From PALSA-505 sp035308365 (GTDB lineage Bacteria > Actinomycetota > Actinomycetes > Streptosporangiales > Streptosporangiaceae), in the NCBI GenBank assembly GCA_035308365.1, contig DATGGU010000132.1:1-64000 (forward strand): a stretch of DNA of 64,000 nt, given 5' to 3'. Positions 25,437 to 35,378 of this stretch are shown piece by piece; within the stretch, counting starts at the first letter, position 1; each line of letters begins with the position of its first letter. The notes below the pieces were generated by a model, which was given only the letters and a program-made list of their open reading frames with translations, had not been told where the DNA came from and ran no database searches. Made by a program: the position numbers and the translations under genes.

Positions 25437-26318
25437 TCATCGCAGTAGCGGGCTGACCGCCACGGCGAGGAAAAGCAGCGCCAGGTAGGCGTTGGACCAG
25501 TGGAACAGGCGCATCGGGCGCAGCGCGATGCCGGATTCGCCGGAGCGCACACGGTTGTGCAGCCGGTAGGCCTCGCGCAGGAAGAGCACGCCCAGCACAG
25601 CGGCGACCGCCAGGTAGACCACCAGGCCCGGCCCGCCCGGTGGCCAGATCAGCAGCGAGCAGCAGATGGTCAGCCAGGCGTACCAGAGGATCCGGCCGGT
25701 CACCGCCCGCTCGGCCGCCACGACCGGGAGCATCGGCACGCCGGCCGCCGCGTAGTCCTCCTTGAACCGCATCGCCAGCGCCCAGGTGTGCGGCGGGGTC
25801 CAGAAGAACACGACGCCGAACAGAGCGAACGGTGCCAGGGCGAGCCGTCCGGTGACCGCGGTCCAGCCGACCAGCACCGGCATGCAGCCCGCGATCCCAC
25901 CCCAGACCACATTCTGTGCCGTGCGCCGCTTCAGTAGCAGCGAGTACCCGAAGACATAGAACGCGCAGGCGAACAGCGCCAGCCCCGAGGCCAGCCAGTT
26001 CACACCGAACCCGAGCCAGCAGGTGGAGCCGGCCACGAGCAGCAGGCCGAAGACCAGCGCCTCGCGTGCGCTGACCTCGGCCTTGGCCAGCGGGCGGCGT
26101 CTGGTCCTGCGCATCTTCGCGTCGATGTCGCGGTCGATGTAGCAGTTCAGCACGTTGGCGCCGGCGGCCGAGGCCGTTCCGCCGATCAGGGTCGCCACCA
26201 CCAGCCAGAGCCTGGGCAGGCCGTGGGCGGCGAGGAACATGGCTGGCAGCGTGGTGATGAGCAGCAACTCGATGATGCGCGGCTTGGTCAGCGCGACGTA
26301 GGCGCGCAGTCGGGTCAT
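25437..26318 (-). CDS. ctaB: Protoheme IX farnesyltransferase (heme O synthase)
   Basis: A 293-residue UbiA-family prenyltransferase that attaches farnesyl to heme b to give heme O. It shows TKPRIIELLLITTLPAM, the first Asp-rich site NCYIDRDIDAKMRRTRRRPL, WTPPHTWALAMRFKEDYAAAGVPMLP and about nine helices. GAGGA five bases before the ATG at 26318 fixes the start, although the frame is open further upstream. It is divergent from tkt across about 300 bases, the same arrangement remembered from Mycobacterium and Streptomyces. That gap (26319-26617) shows no further gene. Confidence 0.95.
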   Translation of the reverse strand: MTRLRAYVALTKPRIIELLLITTLPAMFLAAHGLPRLWLVVATLIGGTASAAGANVLNCYIDRDIDAKMRRTRRRPLAKAEVSAREALVFGLLLVAGSTCWLGFGVNWLASGLALFACAFYVFGYSLLLKRRTAQNVVWGGIAGCMPVLVGWTAVTGRLALAPFALFGVVFFWTPPHTWALAMRFKEDYAAAGVPMLPVVAAERAVTGRILWYAWLTICCSLLIWPPGGPGLVVYLAVAAVLGVLFLREAYRLHNRVRSGESGIALRPMRLFHWSNAYLALLFLAVAVSPLLR

Positions 26319-26617
26319 CGGGTCCTCAAGTGGGTAGGCTGCCAGCGCCCTTGCCGTACGGAGGGCGTGGTTGCGGCCAAAGCGCTGCGCCAGCGCCCCG
26401 TCCGCGCCAGCCTCTCCGACACAGTGTAGTAGGACCGGCCGGCCTGGCCTCCGGCGGGTAGCTCCGGCCGGAGCGGGTAGCAACAGTCAACCCGCTGTTC
26501 GGCCGCCGGTAACCCGGGGCGAAGGTAGCTGGGCCGGCCCGGCGATAGGCTCTGGTTGCGACGGCGGGACGGCGGCCACGGGGCTGCCTCCCGGCAGGAA
26601 GCGCACGATGAAAAGAG

Positions 26618-28732
26618 ATGGGTGATCTCACGGTGACCAGCCAGGGCGACTTCGAGTGGACTGATGCCGATCGCCGGGCGGTGGACCTGGTCAGGGTCCT
26701 GGCCATGGACGCGGTACAGAAAGCCGGCTCCGGGCACCCCGGCACCGCGATGAGCCTGGCGCCCGCGGCGTACCTGCTGTTCCAGCGGATCCTGCGGCAC
26801 GACCCGGCCGACCCGCACTGGCCCGGGCGGGACAGGTTCGTGCTGTCCTGCGGGCACTCCAGCCTCACCCTGTACATCCAGCTCTACCTGTCCGGTTACG
26901 GCCTCACGCTGGATGACCTGAAGGCCTACCGGGAGTGGGGCAGCATCACTCCCGGCCACCCGGAGCACGGGCTTACCCCGGGGGTGGAGACGACGACCGG
27001 GCCGCTCGGGCAGGGCATCGCGACCGCCGTCGGCTTCGCCATGGCGGCGCGGCGTGAGCGCGGCCTGTTCGACCCGGGCGCCGCGCCGGGGACCAGCCCG
27101 TTCGACCACCACGTCTACGTGTTCGTGTCCGACGGCGACATCGAGGAGGGCATCAGCCACGAGGCTTCCTCGCTCGCCGCACACCAGCAGCTCGGCAACC
27201 TCATCGTGCTGTACGACGACAACAACATCTCCATCGAAGACAACACGAACATCGCCAAGTCGGAGGATGTGGCTGCCCGTTACGAGGCGTACGGATGGCA
27301 TGTGCAACGCCTGAGCTGGCGGACCCCGGACGGCTATGTGGAGGACCCCGCGGAGCTTTACCGGGCGATCCTGGCCGCCCGCGAGCGCACCGACCGGCCC
27401 TCCTTCATCGCGCTGCGCACCATCATCGCCTGGCCGGCCCCGAACAAGCAGAACACCGGCGAGGCCCACGGAGCCGCGCTCGGCGAAGCGGAGGTGGCGG
27501 CTACCAAGGAGATCCTGCACTTCGATCCCGCGGTGAACTTCCCCGCCGAGGACGAGGCGGTCAGCCACGCCCGCCGGGTCGCCGAGCGGGGCAAGCGGGC
27601 CCATGCGGAGTGGGACGAGAGGTTCGCCGCCTGGGCGGCGGCGAACCCGGAGCGCAGGGAGCTGTTCGAACGGCTGGCCGCGGGCACTCACCCCGACGGC
27701 TGGGCCAGCGTGCTGCCGTCCTTCCCGCCGGACCAGAAGGGCGTGTCCACCCGGAAGGCATCGGGCGCGGTGCTGAACGCGCTGGCGCCGGTGCTGCCCG
27801 AACTGTGGGGCGGTTCGGCGGACCTGGCCGGCAGCAACGACACCACGATGAAGGGAGAGCCGTCCTTCATCCCGGTGGAGCACCAGACGGCGATGTTTCC
27901 CGGCAGCCCGTTCGGGCGCACACTGCACTTCGGCATCAGGGAACACACCATGGGCGCGATCTGCAACGGTATCGCGCTGCACGGCGGGACCCGCCCCTAC
28001 GGCGGCACCTTCCTGGTCTTCAGCGACTACATGCGGCCGGCCGTCCGGATCGCGGCGCTGATGCGGGTGGGCGTCACGTTCGTGTGGACCCACGACTCGA
28101 TCGGCCTCGGTGAGGACGGCCCTACCCACCAGCCGGTGGAGCAGCTGTGGGCGCTGCGGGGCATCCCTGGATTCGAGGTGGTCAGGCCGGGCGACGCGAA
28201 CGAGACGACGGTCGCCTGGCGGACGATCATCGAGCGCAACAAGCCGGCCGGGCTGTGCCTGACCAGGCAGAACATACCCGTGTTCGACCGGTCAGGGGAG
28301 GTGGCAAGCGCGGAGGGCGTGGCCCGCGGCGGGTATGTGCTCGCCGAGGCCGCCGGTGGCGACCCGGCCGTGATCATCATTGCCACCGGCAGTGAGGTGC
28401 CGATCGCGATGGCCGCCAGGGACCTGCTGCAGGGCGAGGGAACGCCCACCCGGGTCGTGTCCATGCCGTGCGTCGAGTGGTTCAGGGAGCAGGACCAGGG
28501 CTACCGCGACCAGGTGCTGCCACCGCGGGCACGGGCGCGGGTGTCGGTCGAGGCCGGCATTGCCCAGGGCTGGCACGAGTTCACCGGCGACGCCGGGGAA
28601 TGTGTCAGCTTGGAGCACTTCGGCGCGTCGGCGGCATACCAGACCCTGTACCAGGAGTTTGGATTCACCGCGGAGCGGGTGGCTGCTGCGGCGCGCTCCA
28701 GCATCGCACGCACCAACGGCTCGGAAGGATGA
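26618..28732 (+). CDS. tkt: Transketolase
   Basis: A 704-residue thiamine-diphosphate enzyme of the non-oxidative pentose phosphate pathway. N-terminal domain with AGSGHPGTAMSLAP and the ThDP/metal segment SDGDIEEGISHEASSLA; middle domain with the catalytic Glu in GIREHTMGAI; C-terminal domain with THDSIGLGEDGPTHQPVEQL. It opens an operon tkt-tal-zwf-opcA-pgl. No clear Shine-Dalgarno precedes 26618 (GAAAAGAGA only). Confidence 0.97.
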   Translation: MGDLTVTSQGDFEWTDADRRAVDLVRVLAMDAVQKAGSGHPGTAMSLAPAAYLLFQRILRHDPADPHWPGRDRFVLSCGHSSLTLYIQLYLSGYGLTLDDLKAYREWGSITPGHPEHGLTPGVETTTGPLGQGIATAVGFAMAARRERGLFDPGAAPGTSPFDHHVYVFVSDGDIEEGISHEASSLAAHQQLGNLIVLYDDNNISIEDNTNIAKSEDVAARYEAYGWHVQRLSWRTPDGYVEDPAELYRAILAARERTDRPSFIALRTIIAWPAPNKQNTGEAHGAALGEAEVAATKEILHFDPAVNFPAEDEAVSHARRVAERGKRAHAEWDERFAAWAAANPERRELFERLAAGTHPDGWASVLPSFPPDQKGVSTRKASGAVLNALAPVLPELWGGSADLAGSNDTTMKGEPSFIPVEHQTAMFPGSPFGRTLHFGIREHTMGAICNGIALHGGTRPYGGTFLVFSDYMRPAVRIAALMRVGVTFVWTHDSIGLGEDGPTHQPVEQLWALRGIPGFEVVRPGDANETTVAWRTIIERNKPAGLCLTRQNIPVFDRSGEVASAEGVARGGYVLAEAAGGDPAVIIIATGSEVPIAMAARDLLQGEGTPTRVVSMPCVEWFREQDQGYRDQVLPPRARARVSVEAGIAQGWHEFTGDAGECVSLEHFGASAAYQTLYQEFGFTAERVAAAARSSIARTNGSEG

Positions 28733-28739
28733 CGCAGAG

Positions 28740-29864
28740 ATGACCTCCAACCCCGATAACACGCTGCAGGCGCTAGCCGACGCGGGAGTCTCCATCTGGC
28801 TGGACGACATCAGCCGGGAGCGGCTGCGCACCGGGAACCTGCAGGCGCTGATCCGTGACATGCACGTGGTCGGCGTGACCTCCAACCCCACGATCTTCGC
28901 GCACGCGCTGAGTTCGGGCGATGCCTACGACGCACAGATCGCCGACCTGGCCCTCCGGAGGGTCTCGGTGGACGAGGCCACCCGGGCCATCACCACCTTT
29001 GACATCCGGTGGGCCGCCGACGTGCTCCGGCCGGTCTACGACGCGACCGGCGGCCTGGACGGCAAGGTGTCGCTCGAGGTGGACCCGCGGCTGGCCAAGG
29101 ACACGGCCAAGACCATCGCCGAGGCGAGGGCGCTGTGGTGGATGGTGGACCGGCCCAACATGTTCGTCAAGATCCCGGCCACCGCCGAGGGTGTGCCGGC
29201 GATCGCGCAGTGCCTGGCCGAGGGAATCAGCATCAACGTCACGCTGATCTTCTCGCTGGAGCGGTACGGCGAGGTGATCGACGCGTTCATGACCGGCCTC
29301 GAACGGGCCGCCGAGGCGGGCCTCGACCTGTCGGCGATCCACTCGGTCGCCTCGTTCTTCGTCAGCCGGGTGGACACCGAGGTGGACAACCGGCTGGACA
29401 AGCTGGGCACGCCGGAGGCCCATGAGCTGCGCGGCAAGGCGGCCATCGCCAACGCCCGGCTGGCCTACGAGCTGTACGAGGAGCGGTTCGGCTCGGAGCG
29501 CTGGGCGGCGCTGCGGGCCAAGGGGGCTAACCCGCAGCGCCCGCTGTGGGCCTCGACGAGCACCAAGGACCCGGCGTTCGACGACACGATGTACGTGATG
29601 GAACTGGTGGCGCCCGGCACGGTGAACACGATGCCCGAGGCCACGCTGCACGCCACGGCCGCGCACGGGAAGCTGCACGGCAACACCGCGGCGGGCGGCT
29701 ACGCCGAGGCCGGCCAGGTGTTCGACCGGCTGGAGCAGCTCGGCATCGGCTACACCGACGTGGTCGCCGTCCTCGAAGAGGAGGGCGTGGCCAAGTTCGA
29801 GGCGTCCTGGAAGGAACTGGCCGACACGATCTCGCGGGAAATGGAACCGTACCGCTCCAGCTAG
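28740..29864 (+). CDS. tal: Transaldolase
   Basis: A 374-residue transaldolase of the long actinobacterial type. The Schiff-base Lys144 lies in MFVKIPATAEG, with VTSNPTIF near the N-terminus and SVASFFVSRVDTEVD in the barrel. It transfers dihydroxyacetone units between sedoheptulose-7-phosphate and glyceraldehyde-3-phosphate. GGAAGGA overlaps the end of tkt, seven bases before tal. Second gene of the operon. Confidence 0.97.
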   Translation: MTSNPDNTLQALADAGVSIWLDDISRERLRTGNLQALIRDMHVVGVTSNPTIFAHALSSGDAYDAQIADLALRRVSVDEATRAITTFDIRWAADVLRPVYDATGGLDGKVSLEVDPRLAKDTAKTIAEARALWWMVDRPNMFVKIPATAEGVPAIAQCLAEGISINVTLIFSLERYGEVIDAFMTGLERAAEAGLDLSAIHSVASFFVSRVDTEVDNRLDKLGTPEAHELRGKAAIANARLAYELYEERFGSERWAALRAKGANPQRPLWASTSTKDPAFDDTMYVMELVAPGTVNTMPEATLHATAAHGKLHGNTAAGGYAEAGQVFDRLEQLGIGYTDVVAVLEEEGVAKFEASWKELADTISREMEPYRSS

Positions 29865-29911
29865 CTAGCAGCGGGCCGGTACCAGCACCGGGTCTGTTTG
29901 GAAGGAGCAGC

Positions 29912-31498
29912 ATGACCACACCGGCCAGCGCGGCCGGCGGCCCAGGGTCTGGGACGCCCGGTGCCGCCAACCCGCTGCGGGACCCACGCGACCGGCGCAT
30001 TCCCAGGGTGGCCGGCCCGTGCGTGCTCGTCATGTTCGGCGTCACCGGCGACCTGGCGCGCAAGAAACTGCTGCCCGCGATCTACGACCTCGCCAACCGT
30101 GGCCTGCTGCCGCCGGGCTTCTCGCTGGTCGGCTTCGCCCGGCGGGCCTGGGAGCACGAAGACTTCGCCCAGGTCACCTACGAGGCGGTCAAGGAGCACG
30201 CGCGCACCCCGTTCCGTGACACCGTCTGGCAGCAGGTCAGCGAGGGCGTGCGGTTCGTGCCCGGGGAGTTCGGCGACGACAGCGCGTTCGACCGGCTGGC
30301 CGAGTGCGTGACGCGGCTCGACGCCGAGCGCGGCACCGGCGGCAATTACGCCTTCTACCTGTCGATCCCGCCGAAGTCCTTCCCTGACGTCGTCCGCCAG
30401 CTCAAGCGATCCGGGCTGTCAGACCCCGGCGAGCGCCGTGATGACGGCCACCAGCCCTGGCGGCGGGTGGTGATCGAGAAACCGTTCGGCCACGACCTGG
30501 CCAGCGCCAGGGAGCTCAACTCGATACTCGACGCGGTGTTCCCGGCGCACTCCGTCTTCCGGATCGACCACTATCTCGGCAAGGAGACGGTGCAGAACAT
30601 CCTGGCGCTGCGGTTCGCCAACACGCTCTTCGAGCCGATCTGGAACCGCAGCTACGTGGACCATGTGCAGATCACCATGGCCGAGGACATCGGGATCGGC
30701 GGCCGGGCCGGCTACTACGACGGGATCGGCGCGGCCCGTGACGTGATCCAGAACCACCTGCTGCAACTCCTGGCGCTCACCGCCATGGAGGAACCACTGT
30801 CGTTCGACGCCGACTCGCTGCGGATGGAGAAGGAGAAGGCGCTGTCGGCCATCAGGCTGCCGGGCGACCTGGCCACGGGCACCGCCCGCGGGCAGTACAC
30901 GGCAGGCTGGCAGGGTGGCGTCGAGGTCCCCGGCTTCCTCGAAGAGGAGGGTATCGCCCCGGACTCGCGGACCGAGACCTACGCGGCGATACGGCTCGGG
31001 GTGGACACCAGGCGCTGGGCCGGGGTGCCGTTCTTCCTGCGTACCGGCAAGCGGCTGCCGCGGCGGATGACCGAGATCGCGCTGGTGTTCCAGCGGGCGC
31101 CGCACCTGCCGTTCACCGCCACCGATACCGAGGAACTCGGCGAGAACTCGCTGGTGATCCGGGTGCAGCCGGACGAGGGCGTGACCGTCAGGTTCGGCTC
31201 CAAGGTGCCGGGCTCGGCGATGGAGGTCCGCGACGTGAACATGGACTTCGCCTACGGCGAGTCCTTCACCGAGTCCAGTCCGGAGGCCTACGAGCGGCTG
31301 CTGATTGACGTGCTCATCGGCGACCCACCGCTGTTCCCCCGTCAGGAGGAGGTCGAGCTGTCCTGGCGGATCCTCGACCCGATCGAGCAGTTCTGGGCGG
31401 AGCACACCAAGCCGGAGCCCTACCCGGCGGGCACGGCGGGCCCGGCGTCCGCGGACGCTCTCATGGCCATGTCCGGGCGCGCCTGGCGCCGTCTGTAA
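29912..31498 (+). CDS. zwf: Glucose-6-phosphate 1-dehydrogenase
   Basis: A 528-residue G6PDH, the entry step of the oxidative pentose phosphate pathway. MFGVTGDLARKKLLPAIYDL binds NADP, and RIDHYLGKETVQNILALRF holds the substrate Lys and catalytic His. A Gly/Ala-rich 30-residue N-terminal extension precedes the core. GAAGGAG at 29901-29907 fixes the ATG at 29912. The frame is open further upstream but that part shadows tal. OpcA, its usual allosteric partner in actinobacteria, follows directly. Confidence 0.97.
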   Translation: MTTPASAAGGPGSGTPGAANPLRDPRDRRIPRVAGPCVLVMFGVTGDLARKKLLPAIYDLANRGLLPPGFSLVGFARRAWEHEDFAQVTYEAVKEHARTPFRDTVWQQVSEGVRFVPGEFGDDSAFDRLAECVTRLDAERGTGGNYAFYLSIPPKSFPDVVRQLKRSGLSDPGERRDDGHQPWRRVVIEKPFGHDLASARELNSILDAVFPAHSVFRIDHYLGKETVQNILALRFANTLFEPIWNRSYVDHVQITMAEDIGIGGRAGYYDGIGAARDVIQNHLLQLLALTAMEEPLSFDADSLRMEKEKALSAIRLPGDLATGTARGQYTAGWQGGVEVPGFLEEEGIAPDSRTETYAAIRLGVDTRRWAGVPFFLRTGKRLPRRMTEIALVFQRAPHLPFTATDTEELGENSLVIRVQPDEGVTVRFGSKVPGSAMEVRDVNMDFAYGESFTESSPEAYERLLIDVLIGDPPLFPRQEEVELSWRILDPIEQFWAEHTKPEPYPAGTAGPASADALMAMSGRAWRRL

Positions 31499-31515
31499 GG
31501 GGAGGGCGAACCGCG

Positions 31516-32439
31516 ATGATGATCGACCTGACGGAGACCTCCACCGGCGCCATCCACGATGCCCTGACCCAGGCGCGGCACCATATGGGCGGGCCGGCGC
31601 TGGGCATGGTGCTGACGCTGATCATCGTGACCGACGAGTCCGGCCAGTACGACGCCATCCGGGCGGCCAGCCAGGCCGCCCGCGAGCACCCTTGCCGGGT
31701 GCTCGGGGTGATCACCCGCAACGCGGCGGGGCGCTCCCGGCTCGACGCCGAGATCCGGCTCGGCGAGACCGGTCCCGGCGAGACCATCCTGCTGCGCATG
31801 CACGGCCCGGTCGGCGAGCACGCCGACTCCGTGGTCACCCCGCTGGTGCTGCCCGACACCCCCGTCGTCACCTGGTGGCCGGGGCAGGCACCGGCGATCC
31901 CGTCCGCCGACCCGCTGGGGGCACTCGGCCAGCGCCGGGTCACCGACGCCGCGGCCAGCGACAAGCCGCGCCAGATGCTGGCCGCCCTCGCCTCGGGCTA
32001 CCGGCCCGGCGACACGGATCTGAGCTGGACCAGGGCGACGTCATGGCGCTCGCTGATCGCCGCGACCCTGGACCAGCCCTACACCACGATCACCGGCGGC
32101 CTGGTCAGCGCGGAGGCGCACAACCCGAGTGCCGACCTCATCGCGACCTGGCTGTCCGGCAGGCTCGGCGTACCGGTGCGCCGGCAGGTCTCCGCCGGGC
32201 CGGGCATCACCGAGGTGAGCTTCACAACGGCCGACGGGGACATCTCGCTGACCAGGCCGGATGCCCGCACCGCCACGCTGACGCGGCCGGGCCAGCCCGA
32301 GCGCAAGGTGTCGCTGCTGCGGCGCGAGACCGCGGAACTGCTCACCGAGGAACTGCGCAGGCTCGACCCGGACGAGGTGTACGCGGAGGCGCTGGCCAGG
32401 TTCGCCGACCAGCCGATCAGCGAGGACGAGGTCGCGTGA
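31516..32439 (+). CDS. opcA: Glucose-6-phosphate dehydrogenase assembly protein OpcA
   Basis: A 307-residue OpcA, needed in cyanobacteria and actinobacteria for full, redox-sensitive activity of G6PDH. Recognised by the VVTWWPGQAP block, SDLSWTR-like TDLSWTRATSWR, and its place between zwf and pgl. A GGGGAGGG ribosome site precedes the ATG. Its TGA overlaps the GTG of pgl. Confidence 0.95.
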   Translation: MMIDLTETSTGAIHDALTQARHHMGGPALGMVLTLIIVTDESGQYDAIRAASQAAREHPCRVLGVITRNAAGRSRLDAEIRLGETGPGETILLRMHGPVGEHADSVVTPLVLPDTPVVTWWPGQAPAIPSADPLGALGQRRVTDAAASDKPRQMLAALASGYRPGDTDLSWTRATSWRSLIAATLDQPYTTITGGLVSAEAHNPSADLIATWLSGRLGVPVRRQVSAGPGITEVSFTTADGDISLTRPDARTATLTRPGQPERKVSLLRRETAELLTEELRRLDPDEVYAEALARFADQPISEDEVA

Positions 32440-33215
32440 GTGCCCCCGAGGTCCTGATCTACCGCGACGCGCCGCTGCTGGCCAAGGCGGTCGCCGCCCG
32501 GCTGGTCACCAGGCTGGTCGACGCGGCGGCGACCCGGGGCGCGGCGTCGGTGGTGCTGACCGGCGGCGGCATCGGCACGGCCGTGCTCGCCGAACTGTCC
32601 AGCGCCCCAGCAGCCGGTGCCGTCGACTGGCGGCACCTGGACATCTGGTGGGGGGACGAGCGGTTCCTGCCCGAAGGTGACCCCGAGCGGAATGAGACCG
32701 GGGCACGGGAGGCGCTGCTCGGCAAGGTGGACACCGATCCCGCCCGGGTACACCCGATGCCGGGCCCGGACGGGCCCGACGGCGACAACCCCGAGGCGGC
32801 GGCGGCCCGCTACGCGGGCTGGCTGCGGGACGCGTCCCGGCCGGAGGACCACGGCCAGGTGCCCTCGTTCGACGTCCTGCTGCTCGGGATAGGCCCGGAG
32901 GGCCACGTCGCCTCGCTGTTCCCCGGCATGCCGGCCCTCTATGACGAGCGGCCCGTGGTCGCCGTCCGCGGCTCGCCCAAGCCGCCGCCCACCAGGCTGA
33001 CGCTGACCTTGCCGGCGATCCGCTCGGCGCGGGAGGTCTGGGTGATCGCCGCCGGGAAGGAGAAGGCGGCGGCCGTGCAGCTCGCCCTGTCCGGGGCCGG
33101 CCCGGTCCAGGTGCCCGCCGCGGCGGCGCGGGGCAGGCAGCGGACCCTGTTCCTGCTCGACCGGCCCGCCGCGAGCCAGTTGCCTCCCGAACTCGGCCGG
33201 CCGGCGAGTCCCTGA
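32436..33215 (+). CDS. pgl: 6-phosphogluconolactonase
   Basis: A 259-residue Pgl (DevB type), hydrolysing 6-phosphogluconolactone. Typical blocks are VVLTGGG, WWGDERFLPEGDPERN and LLGIGPEGHVASLFPG with the catalytic His. The GTG start overlaps the opcA stop. Last gene of the operon; 6-phosphogluconate dehydrogenase is not in the window. Confidence 0.95.
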   Translation: MSAPEVLIYRDAPLLAKAVAARLVTRLVDAAATRGAASVVLTGGGIGTAVLAELSSAPAAGAVDWRHLDIWWGDERFLPEGDPERNETGAREALLGKVDTDPARVHPMPGPDGPDGDNPEAAAARYAGWLRDASRPEDHGQVPSFDVLLLGIGPEGHVASLFPGMPALYDERPVVAVRGSPKPPPTRLTLTLPAIRSAREVWVIAAGKEKAAAVQLALSGAGPVQVPAAAARGRQRTLFLLDRPAASQLPPELGRPASP

Positions 33216-33306
33216 CCTTGCCGGCGGCACCGCACGGCGAAGCCCGATGCGGCGGCCGCGGACTCCGTAATGATCGAGCCCGGCCGGTAAACCGTGACAA
33301 AAGTAC

Positions 33307-33334
33307 CTGACATCGGCAGCGGCTTGGTTAGGAT
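33307..33334 (+). promoter_or_regulatory. Leaderless promoter of the ion-channel-like gene
   Basis: CTGACA at 33307-33312, 16-base spacer, TAGGAT at 33329-33334, GTG at 33341. The six-base distance to the start codon and lack of a Shine-Dalgarno imply a leaderless transcript. Confidence 0.55.
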
Positions 33335-33340
33335 CGCGCC

Positions 33341-35005
33341 GTGCCCACGGTGCCGCGCAGAAGTCCACATCGTGACCATTTGGTCGTTTGCGGAGATGAC
33401 ACGCTGACGACCAGGACCATCGAGGAACTCACCACCAGATACGGCCAATCCGTGACGGTGATTCTGCCGTCCCGGCACAGCAATCAAGGCCCCCGCATCG
33501 CACAGATCCCCGGTGTGCGGGTCATCGAACGCGACCGGCTCGACGCCGAGGCATTCCGCGACGCGCACCTGCAGTCGGCCCGTGCCCTGGCGCTGCTCCG
33601 GCAGGACGACCTCGGTAACTTTCATGCCGCGCTGCGGGCGGTGGAACTCAATCCCGGCATCAGGCTGGTCGTCGCGATCTTCAACACGCGCCTGGGCGAG
33701 CGGGTGCGGTCGTTCTTCGACGACTGCGCCGTCCTGTCCGATTCGGCCATGTCCGCACCGGCGTTCGCGGCCGCGGCGCTGGGCGAGCCCGCACCCAGCC
33801 ACATCCGGCTGTCCGGGCGCACCATGTACGTGGCCCGCAGCAGCGACGTGGACCGGGCCGACGTGATCTGCGGGCTTGCCGAGACGGGGGGAAAGACCGG
33901 GCCGAAGCTGCTGCCCACCGACACGGCCAGCGCCGACCTGGTGCTCGCCGTCGCGACGGGGAGGTCGAAGGATCCGCTGAGCAGACGCCGCAACCCGGTC
34001 CGCGGAGCGCTCAACGTCGCGCGCAGGCTGGTCTGGCACAGGTGGGGCGCCGCCTTCGCCGCGCTGCTCGCCGTCATTGTCGCCGGCTTCGTCCTGCTCA
34101 GCACCAGGTACACGCTGCCCCAGGCGGTCTACTTCACGTTCCTGGACTTCGGCGGCGACGCGGTCGCCCAGACCGGCCTGCCGGGGCACGTCGAGGTTGC
34201 TCAGTTCCTGCTCACCTTCGATGGGATGGCATTCCTGCCGGTCGTCACGGCGGCCATCGTGAGCGCCCGGCTGACCGGCTCGTGGCGGGCCAAGCCGAAG
34301 CCGGTGAGCGATCATGTGGTGGTGGTAGGCCTGGGCAACGTCGGCACACGCGTCGCCGGCCAGCTTCATGACCTGGGCGTCGGTGTCATCTGCATAGACC
34401 GGGACGAGAACCCGCAGGGGGCCGGGATGGCCCGGCGGCTGGGCATCCCGCTGATCGCCGGCGATGCCCGCAGGGAGGAAACCCTCCGGGCGGCCAACAT
34501 CGACACCGCTCAGGCGCTCGTGTCGGTGACCAGCAGCGACAGCGTCAACCTGGAAACCGCCCTGTATGTCCGCGCGCTGCGCGACGATCTGCGCATTGTG
34601 CTGCGGCTGTTCGACGGCGACCTGGCCGAGCGGGTGGAGAAGGCGATCGGCAACACCATCTCACGCAGTGTGTCCTACCTCGCCGCGCCCACCTTCGCCC
34701 TGGCCATGCTGGAGCACCAGGTGCTGCGGACGATCGCGGTCGGGCGCCATGTCCTGCTCGTGGCCGAGGTGCAACTGAGCCCCGAAGCCGATCTGACCGG
34801 GTGTCAGGTCGGCCAGGTGCACAGGGCGGGCGAGGCGCGCGTCATCGGCCTGCAGCGCCGGGGCATGGCCCGGATCGACTGGTCACCCAACGACGAATAC
34901 CGGCTGGAACCCCAGGACCGGCTGTTCGTGCTCGCCACCCGGGCCGGGCTCGGGCGGGTGCTGGCCCGCAGCCGGGCGAACGGCGAAGGGGCAGATCGCC
35001 CTTGA
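33341..35005 (+). CDS. Two-RCK ion-channel-like protein with NAD-binding domains
   Basis: A 554-residue protein with an unusual order: a Rossmann/TrkA-N-like domain first (about 12-130, HLVVCGDDTLTTRTIEEL), then two membrane helices (about 235-256 and 283-308) flanking a pore-loop-like LPQAVYFTFLDFGGDAV, then a second, canonical TrkA-N domain (about 320-440, VVVVGLGNVGTRVAGQL) and a TrkA-C-like end. The pore region has DFGGD where potassium channels have TVGYGD, so ion selectivity is unclear. Related proteins are annotated in actinomycetes as potassium transporter TrkA or CASTOR/POLLUX-like channels. Monocistronic. Confidence 0.75.
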   Translation: MPTVPRRSPHRDHLVVCGDDTLTTRTIEELTTRYGQSVTVILPSRHSNQGPRIAQIPGVRVIERDRLDAEAFRDAHLQSARALALLRQDDLGNFHAALRAVELNPGIRLVVAIFNTRLGERVRSFFDDCAVLSDSAMSAPAFAAAALGEPAPSHIRLSGRTMYVARSSDVDRADVICGLAETGGKTGPKLLPTDTASADLVLAVATGRSKDPLSRRRNPVRGALNVARRLVWHRWGAAFAALLAVIVAGFVLLSTRYTLPQAVYFTFLDFGGDAVAQTGLPGHVEVAQFLLTFDGMAFLPVVTAAIVSARLTGSWRAKPKPVSDHVVVVGLGNVGTRVAGQLHDLGVGVICIDRDENPQGAGMARRLGIPLIAGDARREETLRAANIDTAQALVSVTSSDSVNLETALYVRALRDDLRIVLRLFDGDLAERVEKAIGNTISRSVSYLAAPTFALAMLEHQVLRTIAVGRHVLLVAEVQLSPEADLTGCQVGQVHRAGEARVIGLQRRGMARIDWSPNDEYRLEPQDRLFVLATRAGLGRVLARSRANGEGADRP

Positions 35006-35378
35006 AGTCCGGTCCGTCCTGAAACATCCGATCTTTCGAAAACTATCGGCTTAACTGGGCCGCCCGATCCGTCCTGAAATGGCGCGAACCTCCGGCAATC
35101 TCTCAAGCGCAGGTCTCCCCCAAGACGATCTTTAGCGTTACGCTCAGAGCAGATCTTCCACCTGGTTCTGTTGAGTCACCTGTGAACGTAAGGCAGGTTC
35201 GGATGATCCGCTGCGTGCCGGCTCCACTATCCCGGTACGGGCTTGTCCCGCGGCGATCTCGATCGGCCCGGCGACATTCCGGCCGAGGCCGCCGCGACAA
35301 TCACCACTCCCACGCGCCCGCCTTCCATCGCGGCATAAGTCTCTTGGCCGGCGCGCGGATCACTCTCGGGAGGAACAT
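35006..35378 (+). other. Gap upstream of the acetate transporter gene
   Basis: About 370 bases with no convincing gene. TCCGTCCTGAAA occurs twice, at 35013-35024 and 35068-35079, and a CCGAT-N12-ATCGG inverted repeat surrounds TTTCGAAA at 35028-35049. These could be regulatory sites of the transporter, but I see no recognisable promoter. Confidence 0.4.

Noticed and set aside
26319..26617. Possible tRNA or small RNA between ctaB and tkt
   Set aside because: Several GC-rich inverted segments but no cloverleaf, anticodon arm or CCA-type end could be formed by eye.
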